NCBI RefSeq assembly: GCF_000355695.1
Contig: NC_020891.1
Location: 558,001-622,000, forward strand
Direction of reading: 5' to 3'
Source: Clavibacter nebraskensis NCPPB 2581
Lineage (GTDB): Bacteria; Actinomycetota; Actinomycetes; Actinomycetales; Microbacteriaceae
Length of the DNA stretch: 64,000 nucleotides
The position numbers and the translations under genes were made by a program. Of the stretch, positions 43,264-51,835 are shown piece after piece. The first letter of the stretch is position 1, and every line of letters begins with the position of its first letter. The notes below the pieces were generated by a model, which had not been told where the DNA came from, made no database searches, and saw only the letters and a list, made by a program, of their open reading frames with translations.

Positions 43264-44310
43264 CTACGCGAACGTCTTCGCGTCGATGACGAAGCGGTAG
43301 CGCACGTCCGACTTGAGGACGCGCTCGTAGGCCTCGTTGATCTGGTCGGCCGAGATGAGCTCGGTCTCGGGCACGATGCCGTGCTCGGCGCAGAAGTCGA
43401 GCATCTCCTGCGTCTCGGCGATGCCGCCGATCATGGATCCGGCCCAGCTGCGGCGCGCGGGGATGAGCGCGAACGCGGGGATCTCGAGCGGCTCCGACGG
43501 GGCGCCGACGTTGACGAGCGTGCCGTCGATCGCGAGCAGGCCGATGTACTTGCTCATGTCGAGCTTCGCGGAGACCGTGTTGATGATCAGGTCGAACGAG
43601 CTGGCGAGCTCGGTGAAGGTGGCGTCGTCGCTCGTGGCGAAGTAGCGGTCGGCGCCGAGACGCAGGCCGTCCTCCTTCTTGGAGAGCGTCTGCGAGAGCA
43701 CGGTGACCTCGGCGCCCATCGCGTGCGCGATCTTCACGGCCATGTGGCCGAGGCCGCCCATGCCGACGACGGCGACCTTGGTGCCGGGGCCCGCGTTCCA
43801 GTGGCGCAGCGGGGAGTAGGTGGTGATGCCGGCGCAGAGCAGCGGCGCGACCTTCTCGATGTCGAGGGACTCGGGGACGCGGAGCACGAAGTCCTCGTCG
43901 ACGACCACGGCCTCGGAGTAGCCGCCCTGCGTGATGGTGCCGTCGGCCGGATCGGTGCCGCCGTAGGTCTGGATGTTGCCCTTCAGGCAGTACTGCTCCT
44001 GGCCGGCCTTGCACTGCTCGCACTCCTTGCAGGAGTTGACCATGCAGCCGACGCCGACGAGGTCGCCGACCTTGTGCTTGGACACGTCGGAGCCGACCTC
44101 GGTGACGCGGCCGACGATCTCGTGGCCGACGACCTGCGGGTACTGGATGGGGCCCCACTCGCCGCGGACGGTGTGGATGTCGGAGTGGCAGACGCCCGAG
44201 TAGGCGATGTCGATGGAGACGTCCTTCGGGCCGACGTCGCGGCGCTCGATGGTGGTCTTGATGATGGGATCGGTGGCGGACGGGGCCGCGTAGGCGTTGA
44301 CGGTGCGCAT
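43264..44310 (-). CDS. Zinc-dependent NAD(P) alcohol dehydrogenase (YahK/cinnamyl-alcohol type)
   Basis: The 348-residue medium-chain dehydrogenase has the catalytic zinc site ([17 protein letters not shown], then VVGHEIVG), the four-Cys structural zinc lobe ([15 protein letters not shown]) and the cofactor motif [20 protein letters not shown]-like ends identify the aldehyde reductase branch of YahK/AdhC, which reduces a broad range of aldehydes with NADPH. The ribosome site AAGGAGA precedes the ATG at 44310 by 5 nt. The codon pattern (many AAG) and the strong ribosome site suggest high expression. Confidence 0.94.
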   Translation of the reverse strand: MRTVNAYAAPSATDPIIKTTIERRDVGPKDVSIDIAYSGVCHSDIHTVRGEWGPIQYPQVVGHEIVGRVTEVGSDVSKHKVGDLVGVGCMVNSCKECEQCKAGQEQYCLKGNIQTYGGTDPADGTITQGGYSEAVVVDEDFVLRVPESLDIEKVAPLLCAGITTYSPLRHWNAGPGTKVAVVGMGGLGHMAVKIAHAMGAEVTVLSQTLSKKEDGLRLGADRYFATSDDATFTELASSFDLIINTVSAKLDMSKYIGLLAIDGTLVNVGAPSEPLEIPAFALIPARRSWAGSMIGGIAETQEMLDFCAEHGIVPETELISADQINEAYERVLKSDVRYRFVIDAKTFA

Positions 44311-44462
44311 GGGTTCTCCTTGTGCTGTCCGGTGGGGGAGGGGAGGGATCGGGTCGATCCGGCCGCGCCCTCTTCGGATGCGGTACCCCTCGACGCTACG
44401 CCCGCCCGGCCGGTTCGCCGAAACCGCGCGGCTTTTCCTCGGCCGCCGGATACCGTGGCGGG

Positions 44463-45833
44463 ATGCCCGCTCCCACCGTCCCCGGCCCGACTCCGACGCG
44501 ATCCGGCCCCGTGACGGGGGTCCGGGACGGCGACGTGATCCGGTACCTCGGCATTCCATACGCGACGGCGGCCCGCGGCGTCCCGCCCGTGTCGGCGGTG
44601 CCCGTGCGCGGATCCGACGGGCGGCCGGTCGTGCTCGCAGCCGTGCACCCGGCGCCCGCGTGCCCGCAGCCGTCGTCGCGGATCCTCGACGCGCTGATGC
44701 AGGGCGCCCTCGACGGCATGGAGCGCTCGGAGGACTGCCAGCGGCTCTCGATCACGCTGCCCGCCGACCGCGCGCCCGGCGAGACCCTGCCCGTGATCGT
44801 GTGGTTCCACGGTGGCGGCTACACGACGGGCGCGGGCGACCTCGCCATCCACGACCCGCGCGCGCTCGTGGTGGAGCAGCGCGTGATCGTGGTCGCGGTG
44901 ACGTCGCGGCTAGGGCTGCTCGGCTTCGGCGGCGGCGCTCCCGGGGGCCAGCCCGCGAACCTCGGCCTGCTCGACCAGCTCGAGGCGCTGCGCTGGATCC
45001 GCGACTCCATCGGGGCGTTCGGTGGCGACCCCGAGGCGGTCACGGCGATGGGCCAGTCAGCCGGTGGCGACGCGATCCTGCACCTCATGATCAGCGCCGG
45101 TGCGCGCGGGCTCGTCCGGCGGGCCATCGTGCAGAGCCCGCCGGTGGGGATCACGGGCGGGCGCGAGCGCATGTTCCGCGCGATGGGGCGCGTGACGCGA
45201 TCGCTCCCGGCCGATGCGCCGCTCGACGCCGTGCTGCGCCGTCAGGCCCGGGCCGAGCGCGCGTCGTGGGCGTCGGGGATCCGCGCGGGCCTGCCCTGGG
45301 GGCCGCGGTACGGCCACGCGCCGCTGCCCGCCGAGGCCGACCGCGATGCCGCGTGGCGGGCCGTCGCCCCGGAGGTCGACCTCCTCATCGGCACGACGCG
45401 CGACGAGACTGCGATGTACCTGCCGGCGCTGCCGGTGATCGCGCCGCTCCTCCGCGTGCCGGTCGTGGGCCGGGCGCTCCGCCGCGTGCTGATGCGGACG
45501 GTCGTCCGGCCCACCAGCCGCGCCGTCTACGCGCGGCCCGTCCGGGCGTTCGCCGCCCGGCATCGCGCGGCGGGCGGCCGGGCCGTGCGCTACGTCCTCC
45601 GCGCGGCGCCCGCGTCGAGCCCCATCGGCGCGGGCCACACCGCCGACGTGCCGCTGATCCTCGGCACGCGCGAGGCGTGGACCCGGATGCGCCTGGTCCC
45701 GCCGGAGTCGTGGCCCGAGGTCGCCGCGCGTGGGCGGGCGGTGCGTCAGGTGTGGGCCGACTTCGCGCGCACGGGCGAGGTCGCGCCGGACGCGGACGCG
45801 CGCGCCTGCGGCATGCGGTTCGACCACGGCTGA
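44463..45833 (+). CDS. Carboxylesterase family (type B) protein
   Basis: The 456-residue alpha/beta hydrolase has the features of bacterial type-B carboxylesterases: IRYLGIPYA, the oxyanion stretch [10 protein letters not shown] (His-Gly-Gly-Gly at 116-119), [20 protein letters not shown], the nucleophile Ser199 in MGQSAGGDA and a late His in [10 protein letters not shown]. No signal peptide is visible, so it is probably cytoplasmic. The ATG lies 6 nt after TACCGT (44451-44456), giving a leaderless transcript. The natural ester is unknown. Confidence 0.92.
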   Translation: MPAPTVPGPTPTRSGPVTGVRDGDVIRYLGIPYATAARGVPPVSAVPVRGSDGRPVVLAAVHPAPACPQPSSRILDALMQGALDGMERSEDCQRLSITLPADRAPGETLPVIVWFHGGGYTTGAGDLAIHDPRALVVEQRVIVVAVTSRLGLLGFGGGAPGGQPANLGLLDQLEALRWIRDSIGAFGGDPEAVTAMGQSAGGDAILHLMISAGARGLVRRAIVQSPPVGITGGRERMFRAMGRVTRSLPADAPLDAVLRRQARAERASWASGIRAGLPWGPRYGHAPLPAEADRDAAWRAVAPEVDLLIGTTRDETAMYLPALPVIAPLLRVPVVGRALRRVLMRTVVRPTSRAVYARPVRAFAARHRAAGGRAVRYVLRAAPASSPIGAGHTADVPLILGTREAWTRMRLVPPESWPEVAARGRAVRQVWADFARTGEVAPDADARACGMRFDHG

Positions 45834-45854
45834 TCACGCCGCCGGATCCGCGGA

Positions 45855-46325
45855 TCAGTCGAGCTGCACCCGCCGCGGCCCCGCGCCCCGGTCGCCCAGC
45901 GCATCGTCCGGGTTCAGCAGCCCGCAGGCGCGCATCGACAGGCAGCCGCAGCCGATGCAGCCCGTGAGCTCGCGCTCCAGGCGCTCGATGCGCCGGCGCC
46001 GCTCCTCGAGCAGGCGCTTCCACCGGCGGGACGCGCGCTGCCAGTCGGCGTGGCTCGGCGGGCGGTCGAGAGGCGCGTCGTCGAAGGTGGCCTGCACGTC
46101 GGCCAGCGGGATCCCGAGGCGCTTGGCCACCGTGATCAACGAGACGCGGCGCAGCATGTGCCGGGCGTAGCGGCGCTGGTTGCCCGCGGTGCGCTCGGCG
46201 GCGATGAGGCCGAGGTCCTCGTAGAAGCGGAGGGCGGAGGCGGCGACGCCCGTGCGGCGGGTCATCTCGCCGACCGTGAGCAGCTCGCCGGGCGCGTGCC
46301 GCGGGCCTGCCTGCGCATCCGCCAC
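45855..46325 (-). CDS. soxR: Redox-sensitive regulator SoxR
   Basis: The 156-residue MerR-family protein has the N-terminal HTH (TVGEMTRRTGVAASALRFYE), a dimerisation helix and the four cysteines of the [2Fe-2S] cluster at 123, 126, 128 and 134 in the CX2CXCX5C spacing of SoxR. Oxidation of the cluster by redox-active compounds activates transcription. A SoxR-type inverted repeat lies in a 19-bp promoter spacer in the divergent gap (46345-46362), which makes the leader peptide/ferredoxin/flavin reductase operon its target. Confidence 0.94.
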   Translation of the reverse strand: MADAQAGPRHAPGELLTVGEMTRRTGVAASALRFYEDLGLIAAERTAGNQRRYARHMLRRVSLITVAKRLGIPLADVQATFDDAPLDRPPSHADWQRASRRWKRLLEERRRRIERLERELTGCIGCGCLSMRACGLLNPDDALGDRGAGPRRVQLD

Positions 46326-46340
46326 GACGTCCCCTCCCGA

Positions 46341-46371
46341 TTGACCTCAAGGGTACGTGAGGTTCTAACGT
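46341..46371 (+). promoter_or_regulatory. SoxR box inside a 19-bp-spaced promoter
   Basis: TTGACC (46341-46346), a 19-bp spacer, then TAACGT (46366-46371). The unusual 19-bp spacing is the hallmark of MerR-type activators. Within it, 46345-46362 reads CCTCAAGGGTACGTGAGG, close to the enterobacterial SoxR box with 5-bp outer arms CCTCA/TGAGG. Confidence 0.8.
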
Positions 46372-46378
46372 GGACACC

Positions 46379-46435
46379 ATGCGCATCACCCGCCCGGCCG
46401 TCACGACGGCCCCCACCCGTGGAGACGCCCTGTGA
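46379..46435 (+). CDS. 18-residue leader peptide before ferredoxin
   Basis: An ATG at 46379 lies 7 nt after the SoxR-dependent -10 box, exactly where transcription should start, so the mRNA would be leaderless. It encodes MRITRPAVTTAPTRGDAL and its TGA (46433-46435) overlaps the GTG start of the ferredoxin gene in a GTGA junction. The ferredoxin GTG has no good ribosome site of its own apart from a GGAG at 46421-46424, so reinitiation after the leader is plausible. The start MRITR resembles other actinobacterial leader peptides, but it lacks the Cys residues of cysteine attenuators. Confidence 0.5.
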   Translation: MRITRPAVTTAPTRGDAL

Positions 46436-46758
46436 CCTACGTGATCGCCCTCCCGTGCGTCGACGTGAAGGACCGCGCCTGCATCGACGAGTGCCCGGTC
46501 GACTGCATCTACGAGGGCGAGCGGTCGCTGTACATCCACCCGGACGAGTGCGTGGACTGCGGCGCCTGCGAGCCGGTGTGCCCGGTCGAGGCGATCTACT
46601 ACGAGGACGACCTGCCCGAGAAGTGGTCGGACTACTACACCGCGAACGTCGAGTTCTTCGCCGAGATGGGATCCCCCGGCGGCGCCGTCAAGGTCGGCGC
46701 CGTCGCGTACGACCACGCGGTGGTGGCCGCCGTCCCGCGCCAGGTCGAGCCCGCGTGA
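46432..46758 (+). CDS. fdxA: 7Fe ferredoxin (FdxA-type)
   Basis: The 108-residue electron carrier has the cysteine pattern of [3Fe-4S][4Fe-4S] ferredoxins (CVDVKDRACIDECPVDC, then CVDCGACEPVCPVEA) and the typical YYEDDLPEKWSDYYTANVEF continuation. It starts at a GTG overlapping the leader-peptide stop, and its TGA overlaps the GTG start of the flavin reductase. As the divergent regulator is SoxR, it probably supplies electrons to redox repair, or to reset SoxR itself. Confidence 0.94.
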   Translation: MTYVIALPCVDVKDRACIDECPVDCIYEGERSLYIHPDECVDCGACEPVCPVEAIYYEDDLPEKWSDYYTANVEFFAEMGSPGGAVKVGAVAYDHAVVAAVPRQVEPA

Positions 46759-47249
46759 GCGCCGACCCCGACCTCTTCAAGGCCGCGTTCCGCGGTCACC
46801 CGGCCGGCGTCGCGCTCATCACCGCGCGCACCGCCGACGGGCCGTCCGGCCTCACCGCGTCGAGCGTCGCGTCGCTGTCGGTGGATCCGCCCGCGCTCTC
46901 GTTCTCGGTGACGCGCGCCACGGGATCCGCCGGCGCGATCCTCTCCGCCGACAGCTGCGTCGTGCACCTGCTCGCCGGGCAGCACGCCGCGCTCGCCCGC
47001 GCGTTCGCGGTCTCCGGGTCGCCGCGCTTCACCGAGGAGCAGGGCTTCCAGGAGCTGCCGACCGGCGAGCCGCTGCTCGCCGACGCGCGCGCCGCCCTCC
47101 GCTGCCGCACGCTGCAGACCGTGCCGGTCGGCGGATCCGTGCTGGTCGTCGCGGAGGTCCTCGACGTGATCCTGGGGCAGCCCGCCCCGCCGCTCGTCTA
47201 CCGCGACCGCCGCTTCCACCTGCTCGAGGACGACCACCCGGAGCTCTGA
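46755..47249 (+). CDS. Flavin reductase-domain protein
   Basis: The 164-residue protein has the FMN-binding split-barrel of the flavin reductase family: FRGHPAGVALITA, GLTASSVASLSVDPPALSFSV and a C-terminal PLVYRDRRFHLL. It transfers electrons from NAD(P)H to flavin. The GTG start overlaps the ferredoxin stop (GTGA), so both are coupled in the SoxR operon. The gene may help cope with redox-cycling compounds, such as phenazines or plant quinones; that is inference. Confidence 0.9.
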   Translation: MSADPDLFKAAFRGHPAGVALITARTADGPSGLTASSVASLSVDPPALSFSVTRATGSAGAILSADSCVVHLLAGQHAALARAFAVSGSPRFTEEQGFQELPTGEPLLADARAALRCRTLQTVPVGGSVLVVAEVLDVILGQPAPPLVYRDRRFHLLEDDHPEL

Positions 47250-47275
47250 GGCCGGGAGGCCGCCACGGTCGCATC

Positions 47276-48580
47276 TCACCGGCGGACGGGGCCGCCCCAT
47301 CCGCCGGGGCTCTCCGGCAGGTAGCGGAGGGGCGGGTCGCCCTCGTCCGTGCCCTCCTCGGGCCTCGATGCGGGCGCATCGTCGAGCAGCTGTGCGCAGA
47401 TGGCGGAGATGGAGTGCGCGAGGTCGGGTGCGGCACCGGCGTGCGGCCTCTCCGTCGCCACGAATCCCGAGATCTCCGCGATGGTCCTCCCGACCAGCTC
47501 ATCGGCGTCGCGCAGTCCCCATGACCGCGCCTCGGCGATGAGGTGCCCGGCTCGGAGGTCGCGGTGCTGTCGCACACCGTCGACGTGGAGGGCGACGACC
47601 GGGTCGACGTCCTGGTGCAGCTGCGGGACGATGTCGTAGGCCGGTGCCAGGGTCATGGAGCCGTCCGGGCGGTGGAGCAAGGACAGGTTCTTGGCGTGCA
47701 TGTCGAGGTTCCCGACGGCAGCCGACAGGGTCATCATCTGCGCCAATCCTGCGAGCGATCCCGTGTCCGCCTGTCGCACGACGCGGGCGATGGCGGCGAG
47801 GCCCGGGTGTCCGTCGTCCTGGTACTTCCCGTCGCCGCTCATGCCGAGCGCCTGGTTGAAGTCCTCCTGATGGATGCGCCCGTCGGGTGAGTCCGGGTCG
47901 CGGTCGTAGCGCTCGATCACGAGCGCAGACGTGCGGCCGAACATCCTGATCTCCGTCGCGTAGTCGAGCAAGCCGAGATGCCGGGCGATGCGCGAGCCGT
48001 ACTCCTCGTCGAAGATCAGGGTCGGCATGGTCATGAGGATGGGCTTGATGATGTGGGTGGAAGGGAAGCCGTCGAGGGGTTCCGCCCAGCCGGACGCCGT
48101 CCGGGCCAGCACGATCTTGTCCTGCACTCCGGCGAGCGAGGACATCCGGCGGGCGGTGCTGTTGCCGAGCGGTGCCGCCCTGACGGCTTTCATCGACTCC
48201 TCCACGCCGAGATCGTCGATGGGGACGGCTTCGGGTTTCCGCGGTTCGTCGGGGCCTTCCGGATCCCAGATGCGGAGGGCCCCGGCGACGTCGCGTCCGT
48301 AGCGCGCCAGCATGCCGATCGTGTAGTCGGCGGTGACCCCCGCACGTCCGGCCAGGCTGGTCCTCGCGCGCCCCTCGGGCAGCAGCTCGTCGAAGAAGTT
48401 CCGGCGCAGGGCGGCGTCCGCGGGTCGGGCGCGGGTGGTGAGCGGGACGGCGACGGAGAGGAGCCGACTGCCGATGCCGTGTGCGGCCACCGCCTGCGGG
48501 TCGGCGACGAAGTCGAAGCCGCCACGCCTCTCGATCAGCTCACCGAGGCGCTCGCCGTAGAGCTCCACCGCGAGCCGCAT
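47276..48580 (-). CDS. hipA: HipA-family kinase toxin
   Basis: The 434-residue protein has the HipA N-terminal couple domain, SSLAGVQDKIVL (about 147-158, the mobile activation loop with the GxQxK motif), YDRD (225-228) and the catalytic NLDMHAKN (Asn291, Asp293, His295, Lys297). HipA kinases phosphorylate glutamyl-tRNA synthetase or related targets and halt growth. All kinase residues I can check are present, so the toxin looks functional. The ATG overlaps the hipB stop (ATGA, 48580-48583 region), antitoxin first. A roughly 35-residue Pro/Glu-rich tail after 400 is unusual. Confidence 0.93.
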   Translation of the reverse strand: MRLAVELYGERLGELIERRGGFDFVADPQAVAAHGIGSRLLSVAVPLTTRARPADAALRRNFFDELLPEGRARTSLAGRAGVTADYTIGMLARYGRDVAGALRIWDPEGPDEPRKPEAVPIDDLGVEESMKAVRAAPLGNSTARRMSSLAGVQDKIVLARTASGWAEPLDGFPSTHIIKPILMTMPTLIFDEEYGSRIARHLGLLDYATEIRMFGRTSALVIERYDRDPDSPDGRIHQEDFNQALGMSGDGKYQDDGHPGLAAIARVVRQADTGSLAGLAQMMTLSAAVGNLDMHAKNLSLLHRPDGSMTLAPAYDIVPQLHQDVDPVVALHVDGVRQHRDLRAGHLIAEARSWGLRDADELVGRTIAEISGFVATERPHAGAAPDLAHSISAICAQLLDDAPASRPEEGTDEGDPPLRYLPESPGGWGGPVRR

Positions 48581-48816
48581 CAGTGGGCGTCCGGATCGTC
48601 GCCGAGGTCGGCGCTCAGCGTCAGGCCGGTCTCGCGAGCGAAGTCGAACAGTCGCTCGAGGGCCTTGATCGACTTGCCGAGCTCCATCTCCGCGATGTAG
48701 CTCTGCCGGACGTCGAGGACGGCGGCCAGCTCGCGCTGGGTCATCCCGCGCTGTAGACGCGCCTCGCGGAGGACGAGACCGAGGGCGGTCGGATCCGTGA
48801 TGGCCGCGGTGCGCAT
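48580..48816 (-). CDS. hipB: HipB-family antitoxin/repressor
   Basis: The 78-residue Xre-type HTH protein (REARLQRGMTQRELAAVLDV, then RQSYIAEMELGKSIKALERL) binds HipA and represses the operon. Upstream are two 20-bp direct repeats that are the obvious operators. The gene starts about 50 nt after the predicted transcription start and ends inside the hipA start codon. Confidence 0.93.
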   Translation of the reverse strand: MRTAAITDPTALGLVLREARLQRGMTQRELAAVLDVRQSYIAEMELGKSIKALERLFDFARETGLTLSADLGDDPDAH

Positions 48817-48850
48817 GCTGTCTCCCGTCGCGATGTCGCGGACCCATGTG

Positions 48851-48897
48851 ATCCGCTTATCCGGATCAAGCTAGCCTATCCGATTTTCCAGATCAAG
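48851..48897 (-). promoter_or_regulatory. hipBA operator: two 20-bp direct repeats around a -10 box
   Basis: The stretches 48851-48870 and 48878-48897 match at 17 of 20 positions and are offset by 27 bp. On the minus strand both read CTTGATCYGGAWAA followed by CGGAT. A TAGGCT -10 box (48873-48878 on the minus strand) falls between them, so HipB binding would block RNA polymerase. A half-copy (AATCCGGAT) lies at 48911-48919. Confidence 0.65.
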
Positions 48898-48951
48898 CCC
48901 CATGACTCGGAAATCCGGATCGCCGGACACCATCGCACGCGTCGAGGCACG

Positions 48952-49188
48952 TCACGCGATCATGAACTCCGACGGCTTCAGCGCCCGCTCCACGATCCGC
49001 ACGTCGCCGATCGACGCCGGCAGCACGTGGTCGAGCTTCCCCGCGTAGAGGTTCGCGCCGAGCAGCCACGAGGTCGCGGGCGACGCCGCTGCCAGGCCGC
49101 GGTTCGAGGTCGAGGGGTTGCGCACCACCGGGCAGCCGTCGACGTACATGGTCGTGTGCTGGCCGTCGTTGACGACCGCCATGTGCCA
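48952..49188 (-). pseudogene. C-terminal LamG end of the phosphoesterase, cut off by an in-frame amber codon
   Basis: In the same frame as the upstream phosphoesterase gene and directly after its TAG (49189-49191), 78 further codons read WHMAVVNDGQHTTMYVDG, then WLLGANLYAGKLDHVL and SIGDVRIVERAL. This is the typical last third of a LamG/concanavalin-like domain. It ends with TGA at 48952. The TAG stands where a Tyr (TAC) or similar codon would continue the strand, so a single substitution, sequencing error or readthrough explains the split. A short internal reading from ATG 49182 is unlikely to be a gene. Confidence 0.75.
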
Positions 49189-50874
49189 CTACGTCGCGGC
49201 CGGCAGCTCGTGCGACCAGTTGGTGAGGGATCCCTGCTGAGTCGTCGGGTACACGCACCACTGGATCTCGCGGCTGCCGGAGACGCTGAGCGTCGCGGCG
49301 GGCTCGTCCGGGTCGCCCGCGTCGCCGGGCGTCTTCCCGGCGTCCTTCGCGGAGGCGGCCCGGGAGAGGATCGCGCTGAAGCCGTCGGCGTCGCCGTCGA
49401 AGTCCGCGGGGATGCGGACGAACGCCTCGACCGTATAGCCCTGGCGGAAGGTCGCGGCGTCGAGCGGGGCGCCCGGGACGGTGCGCAGGTGGTCGCCGCT
49501 CTTCTTGCCGCCCGTGAGGGTGAGGCTGCCGAAGCCGGGCTGGTCGTCGTGGTGCGCGGACGCGAAGCGCAGGGATCCGGGCGCCGCCCCTGCCCGGTTC
49601 GCGACGACGAGGTCGTTGCCGCGGCCGGACGCGTCCGGGATGCGGGTGGCCGTGCCGAGCGCGGATCCGTCGGCGTGCCCGTCGAAACGCCAGTACGCGA
49701 CCGTGCCGGGGACGAGCATCTGCGCGGCCGGACGGGCGGCCCGCGCGGGGACGGGCGCGAAGCCGGCGAAGCGCTGCTCGAAGTCGACGCTGACCGTGAA
49801 TCGGTCGACGTCGCCGGAGAGGGCCGCCTCCCCGTCCGCGAGCTCGTTGCCCGTGCCGAGCCCGCCGCCCAGGATGAAGGGCGACAGGGTCTCGACGTCG
49901 ATCGCGTTCCGCTCGAGGTCCACGTGGTACAGCCGGATCATCGCGGCGCCGCCGTAGTAGCGGTTCTGGTAGTTCACGAGGTGCAGGTCGACGTCGTGGC
50001 CGGCGCGGTTCTCCTTCGTGGTGCGGCCGGGCTTCCAGTAGTGGCCGTTGAGGGTGAGGAAGATCTGGTCGTGCTGGGAGATGAAGGAGTCCCAGAGGCC
50101 CTGGCCGTAGTCGTCGAGCACGGCGGATCCGTCGGGCTTGGAGTCGACGATGTCGTGCGCCGTGAGGATCACCGGCAGCGTCGGGTGCGCCGCGAGCACG
50201 CCGCGCGCCCACTCCACGCCGCGAGCGCTCGTGCGCCAGTCGAGCGCGAGGACGAGCCAGTCGCGTCCGCCCGCCGTGAAGGTGTGGAACGAGTTGTAGC
50301 CGTCGGGGCTGGATCCGCGGTAGCTCGGCGACTTGCGGAACCGCGTCGGGCCGAACGCGTCGAGGTAGGGGGTGCGGCCGCGCTGGTCGTCGGTGGAGGA
50401 CGGGACGTCGTGGTTGCCGGCGAGCACGCTCCACGCCGCGCCCGCCCTGTCGAGCAGCGTGAACTGCGCGCTCGCCGCCTGGATCTCGTTCGCGGCGCCG
50501 TTCTGGGTGACGTCGCCGAGGTGCGCGAGGAAGACGATGTTGTGGCGGTCGCGCTCGGCGAGCACGTAGCGGAGCGAGGCCTCGAGCGGCTCCGGGTGGA
50601 TCGGGGCGCCGTCGAAGAGGTACTGCGTGTCCGGCAGCACGGCGATGGTGAAGCGGGGCGAGGTCGTGTCGGGCTTCCAGCGGGCGCCGGATCCCTGCTG
50701 CGCGGTGGGCGTCTTCGCCTTCGCGCTGTCCGCGACGTCGGCGGCGGTCGCGGCGGTCGCGGGGAGCGCACCGCCGAGGCCGGCCACGCCGAGCGCGCCG
50801 GCCGCGCCGCTCGTGAGGAGGAAGCCGCGTCGGGAGAGCGCGGAGCGAGGAGGCGTCGTCGGGTCCTGGGTCAC
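49189..50874 (-). CDS. Tat-exported calcineurin-like phosphoesterase with truncated LamG domain
   Basis: The 561-residue protein has a twin-arginine signal (SRRGFLLTSG) with ATA cleavage near residue 43. The metallophosphoesterase domain (about 75-330) has LPDTQY, HLGDVTQ, AGNHD, ILTAHDIVD and LNGHYWKPGRTT, the metal and catalytic residues of the class. A LamG-like beta domain begins near 380 (GTVAYWRFDGHADGSALG) but is cut by the TAG at 49189, leaving it without its last strands. The enzyme part should still fold. The GTG at 50874 gives the complete Tat signal. The substrate is unknown; similar proteins are extracellular phosphodiesterases. Confidence 0.87.
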   Translation of the reverse strand: MTQDPTTPPRSALSRRGFLLTSGAAGALGVAGLGGALPATAATAADVADSAKAKTPTAQQGSGARWKPDTTSPRFTIAVLPDTQYLFDGAPIHPEPLEASLRYVLAERDRHNIVFLAHLGDVTQNGAANEIQAASAQFTLLDRAGAAWSVLAGNHDVPSSTDDQRGRTPYLDAFGPTRFRKSPSYRGSSPDGYNSFHTFTAGGRDWLVLALDWRTSARGVEWARGVLAAHPTLPVILTAHDIVDSKPDGSAVLDDYGQGLWDSFISQHDQIFLTLNGHYWKPGRTTKENRAGHDVDLHLVNYQNRYYGGAAMIRLYHVDLERNAIDVETLSPFILGGGLGTGNELADGEAALSGDVDRFTVSVDFEQRFAGFAPVPARAARPAAQMLVPGTVAYWRFDGHADGSALGTATRIPDASGRGNDLVVANRAGAAPGSLRFASAHHDDQPGFGSLTLTGGKKSGDHLRTVPGAPLDAATFRQGYTVEAFVRIPADFDGDADGFSAILSRAASAKDAGKTPGDAGDPDEPAATLSVSGSREIQWCVYPTTQQGSLTNWSHELPAAT

Positions 50875-50951
50875 AGACGATCACGGTAGGGCCGCCGGGT
50901 GAATGCGATGCGGCGGCGGGGTGGACGGCGGGCGGCATGCCAGCATGGGCC

Positions 50952-51557
50952 ATGCGCATCGCCGACTTCCCCGTGCCCGACACGGTCGCCGCCCGCGGGG
51001 CCCTCGAGCTCGCGACCTCGTACCAGTCCGCCGCGATCACGGCCCACGGGATCCGCTCGTGGCTGTTCGCGGAGGCGTTCGCCGGGGTCGAGGGGCTCGC
51101 GGATGTGGACCACGAGATCCTCTACGTCTCCGCCGTGCTGCACGACATCGGCACGGTCGCGGAGTTCGACAACCACACGGTCTCGTACGAGCACGCGGGC
51201 GGGCACGTGGGCGTCGCGCTCACGGCCGGCGCCGGCTGGCCCGCCGCGCGGCGGCAGCGCGTGCTCGACGCGATCGTGCGGCACAACTGGCCGTCGGTCG
51301 ATCCCGAGCTCGACGTCGAGGGGCACCTCCTGGAGGTCGCGACCGGCCTCGACATCTCCGGCGCCCGGCCCGACGCGCTGCCCGAGGCGTTCCTCCGCGA
51401 GGTGATCGCCGCCCACCCGCGCGGGGCGCTCGCCGCGGAGTTCGGCGCGTGCGTGCGCGACCAGGCGGAGCGGAAGCCCGACACGGCCGCCCGCCGCCTC
51501 GTCGACGGCGGCCTCGTGCGGAAGCTCGCCGAGAACCCGCTGGAGCGCCTCGCGTGA
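50952..51557 (+). CDS. HD-domain protein (cyanamide hydratase-like)
   Basis: The 201-residue metal-dependent HD protein shows HGIRSWLFAEAF (first His), ILYVSAVLHDIGTV (HD pair) and IVRHNWPSV. The wording fits the cyanamide hydratase/DDI2-like branch of HD proteins, whose bacterial members are mostly uncharacterised. The ATG at 50952 was preferred; the ATG at 50937 would add five residues. A small membrane-protein gene starts in its stop codon. Confidence 0.84.
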   Translation: MRIADFPVPDTVAARGALELATSYQSAAITAHGIRSWLFAEAFAGVEGLADVDHEILYVSAVLHDIGTVAEFDNHTVSYEHAGGHVGVALTAGAGWPAARRQRVLDAIVRHNWPSVDPELDVEGHLLEVATGLDISGARPDALPEAFLREVIAAHPRGALAAEFGACVRDQAERKPDTAARRLVDGGLVRKLAENPLERLA

Positions 51558-51835
51558 GCGGCCGGATCCGCATGACCGCGCTGCTCGTCGTCGCGGCGCT
51601 CGCCGTGGTGGGCGGGGCGCTGACGCTGATCTGGTCCCTGATGCAGCCGGTCACGCTGGGCTTCTTCGCCTGCGCGCCGGCGTCGGGCGGCGTCTACTCG
51701 CCCGGCGCCCACATCCTCGCGACCGGGACGCTGGTCGCGGCGGGCGTGATCGCGATAGGCCTGGTCATGCTCGCGTTCTGGGCGGGGATCCGCGTGGGCG
51801 GTCGCCGCGACCGGCGCGATCCCGGCGCGTCCTAG
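51554..51835 (+). CDS. Small two-helix membrane protein coupled to the HD gene
   Basis: The 93-residue protein has two hydrophobic helices (about residues 8-28 and 54-76) joined by an external loop with one Cys. The GTG start overlaps the HD gene stop (GTGA). No family is recognised. Its stop overlaps that of the convergent broken gene by 4 nt. Confidence 0.68.
   Translation: MSGRIRMTALLVVAALAVVGGALTLIWSLMQPVTLGFFACAPASGGVYSPGAHILATGTLVAAGVIAIGLVMLAFWAGIRVGGRRDRRDPGAS

Noticed and set aside
48952-49182. Separate 76-residue gene after the phosphoesterase
   Set aside because: It is the in-frame continuation of the LamG domain beyond a TAG, with no promoter or ribosome site of its own.
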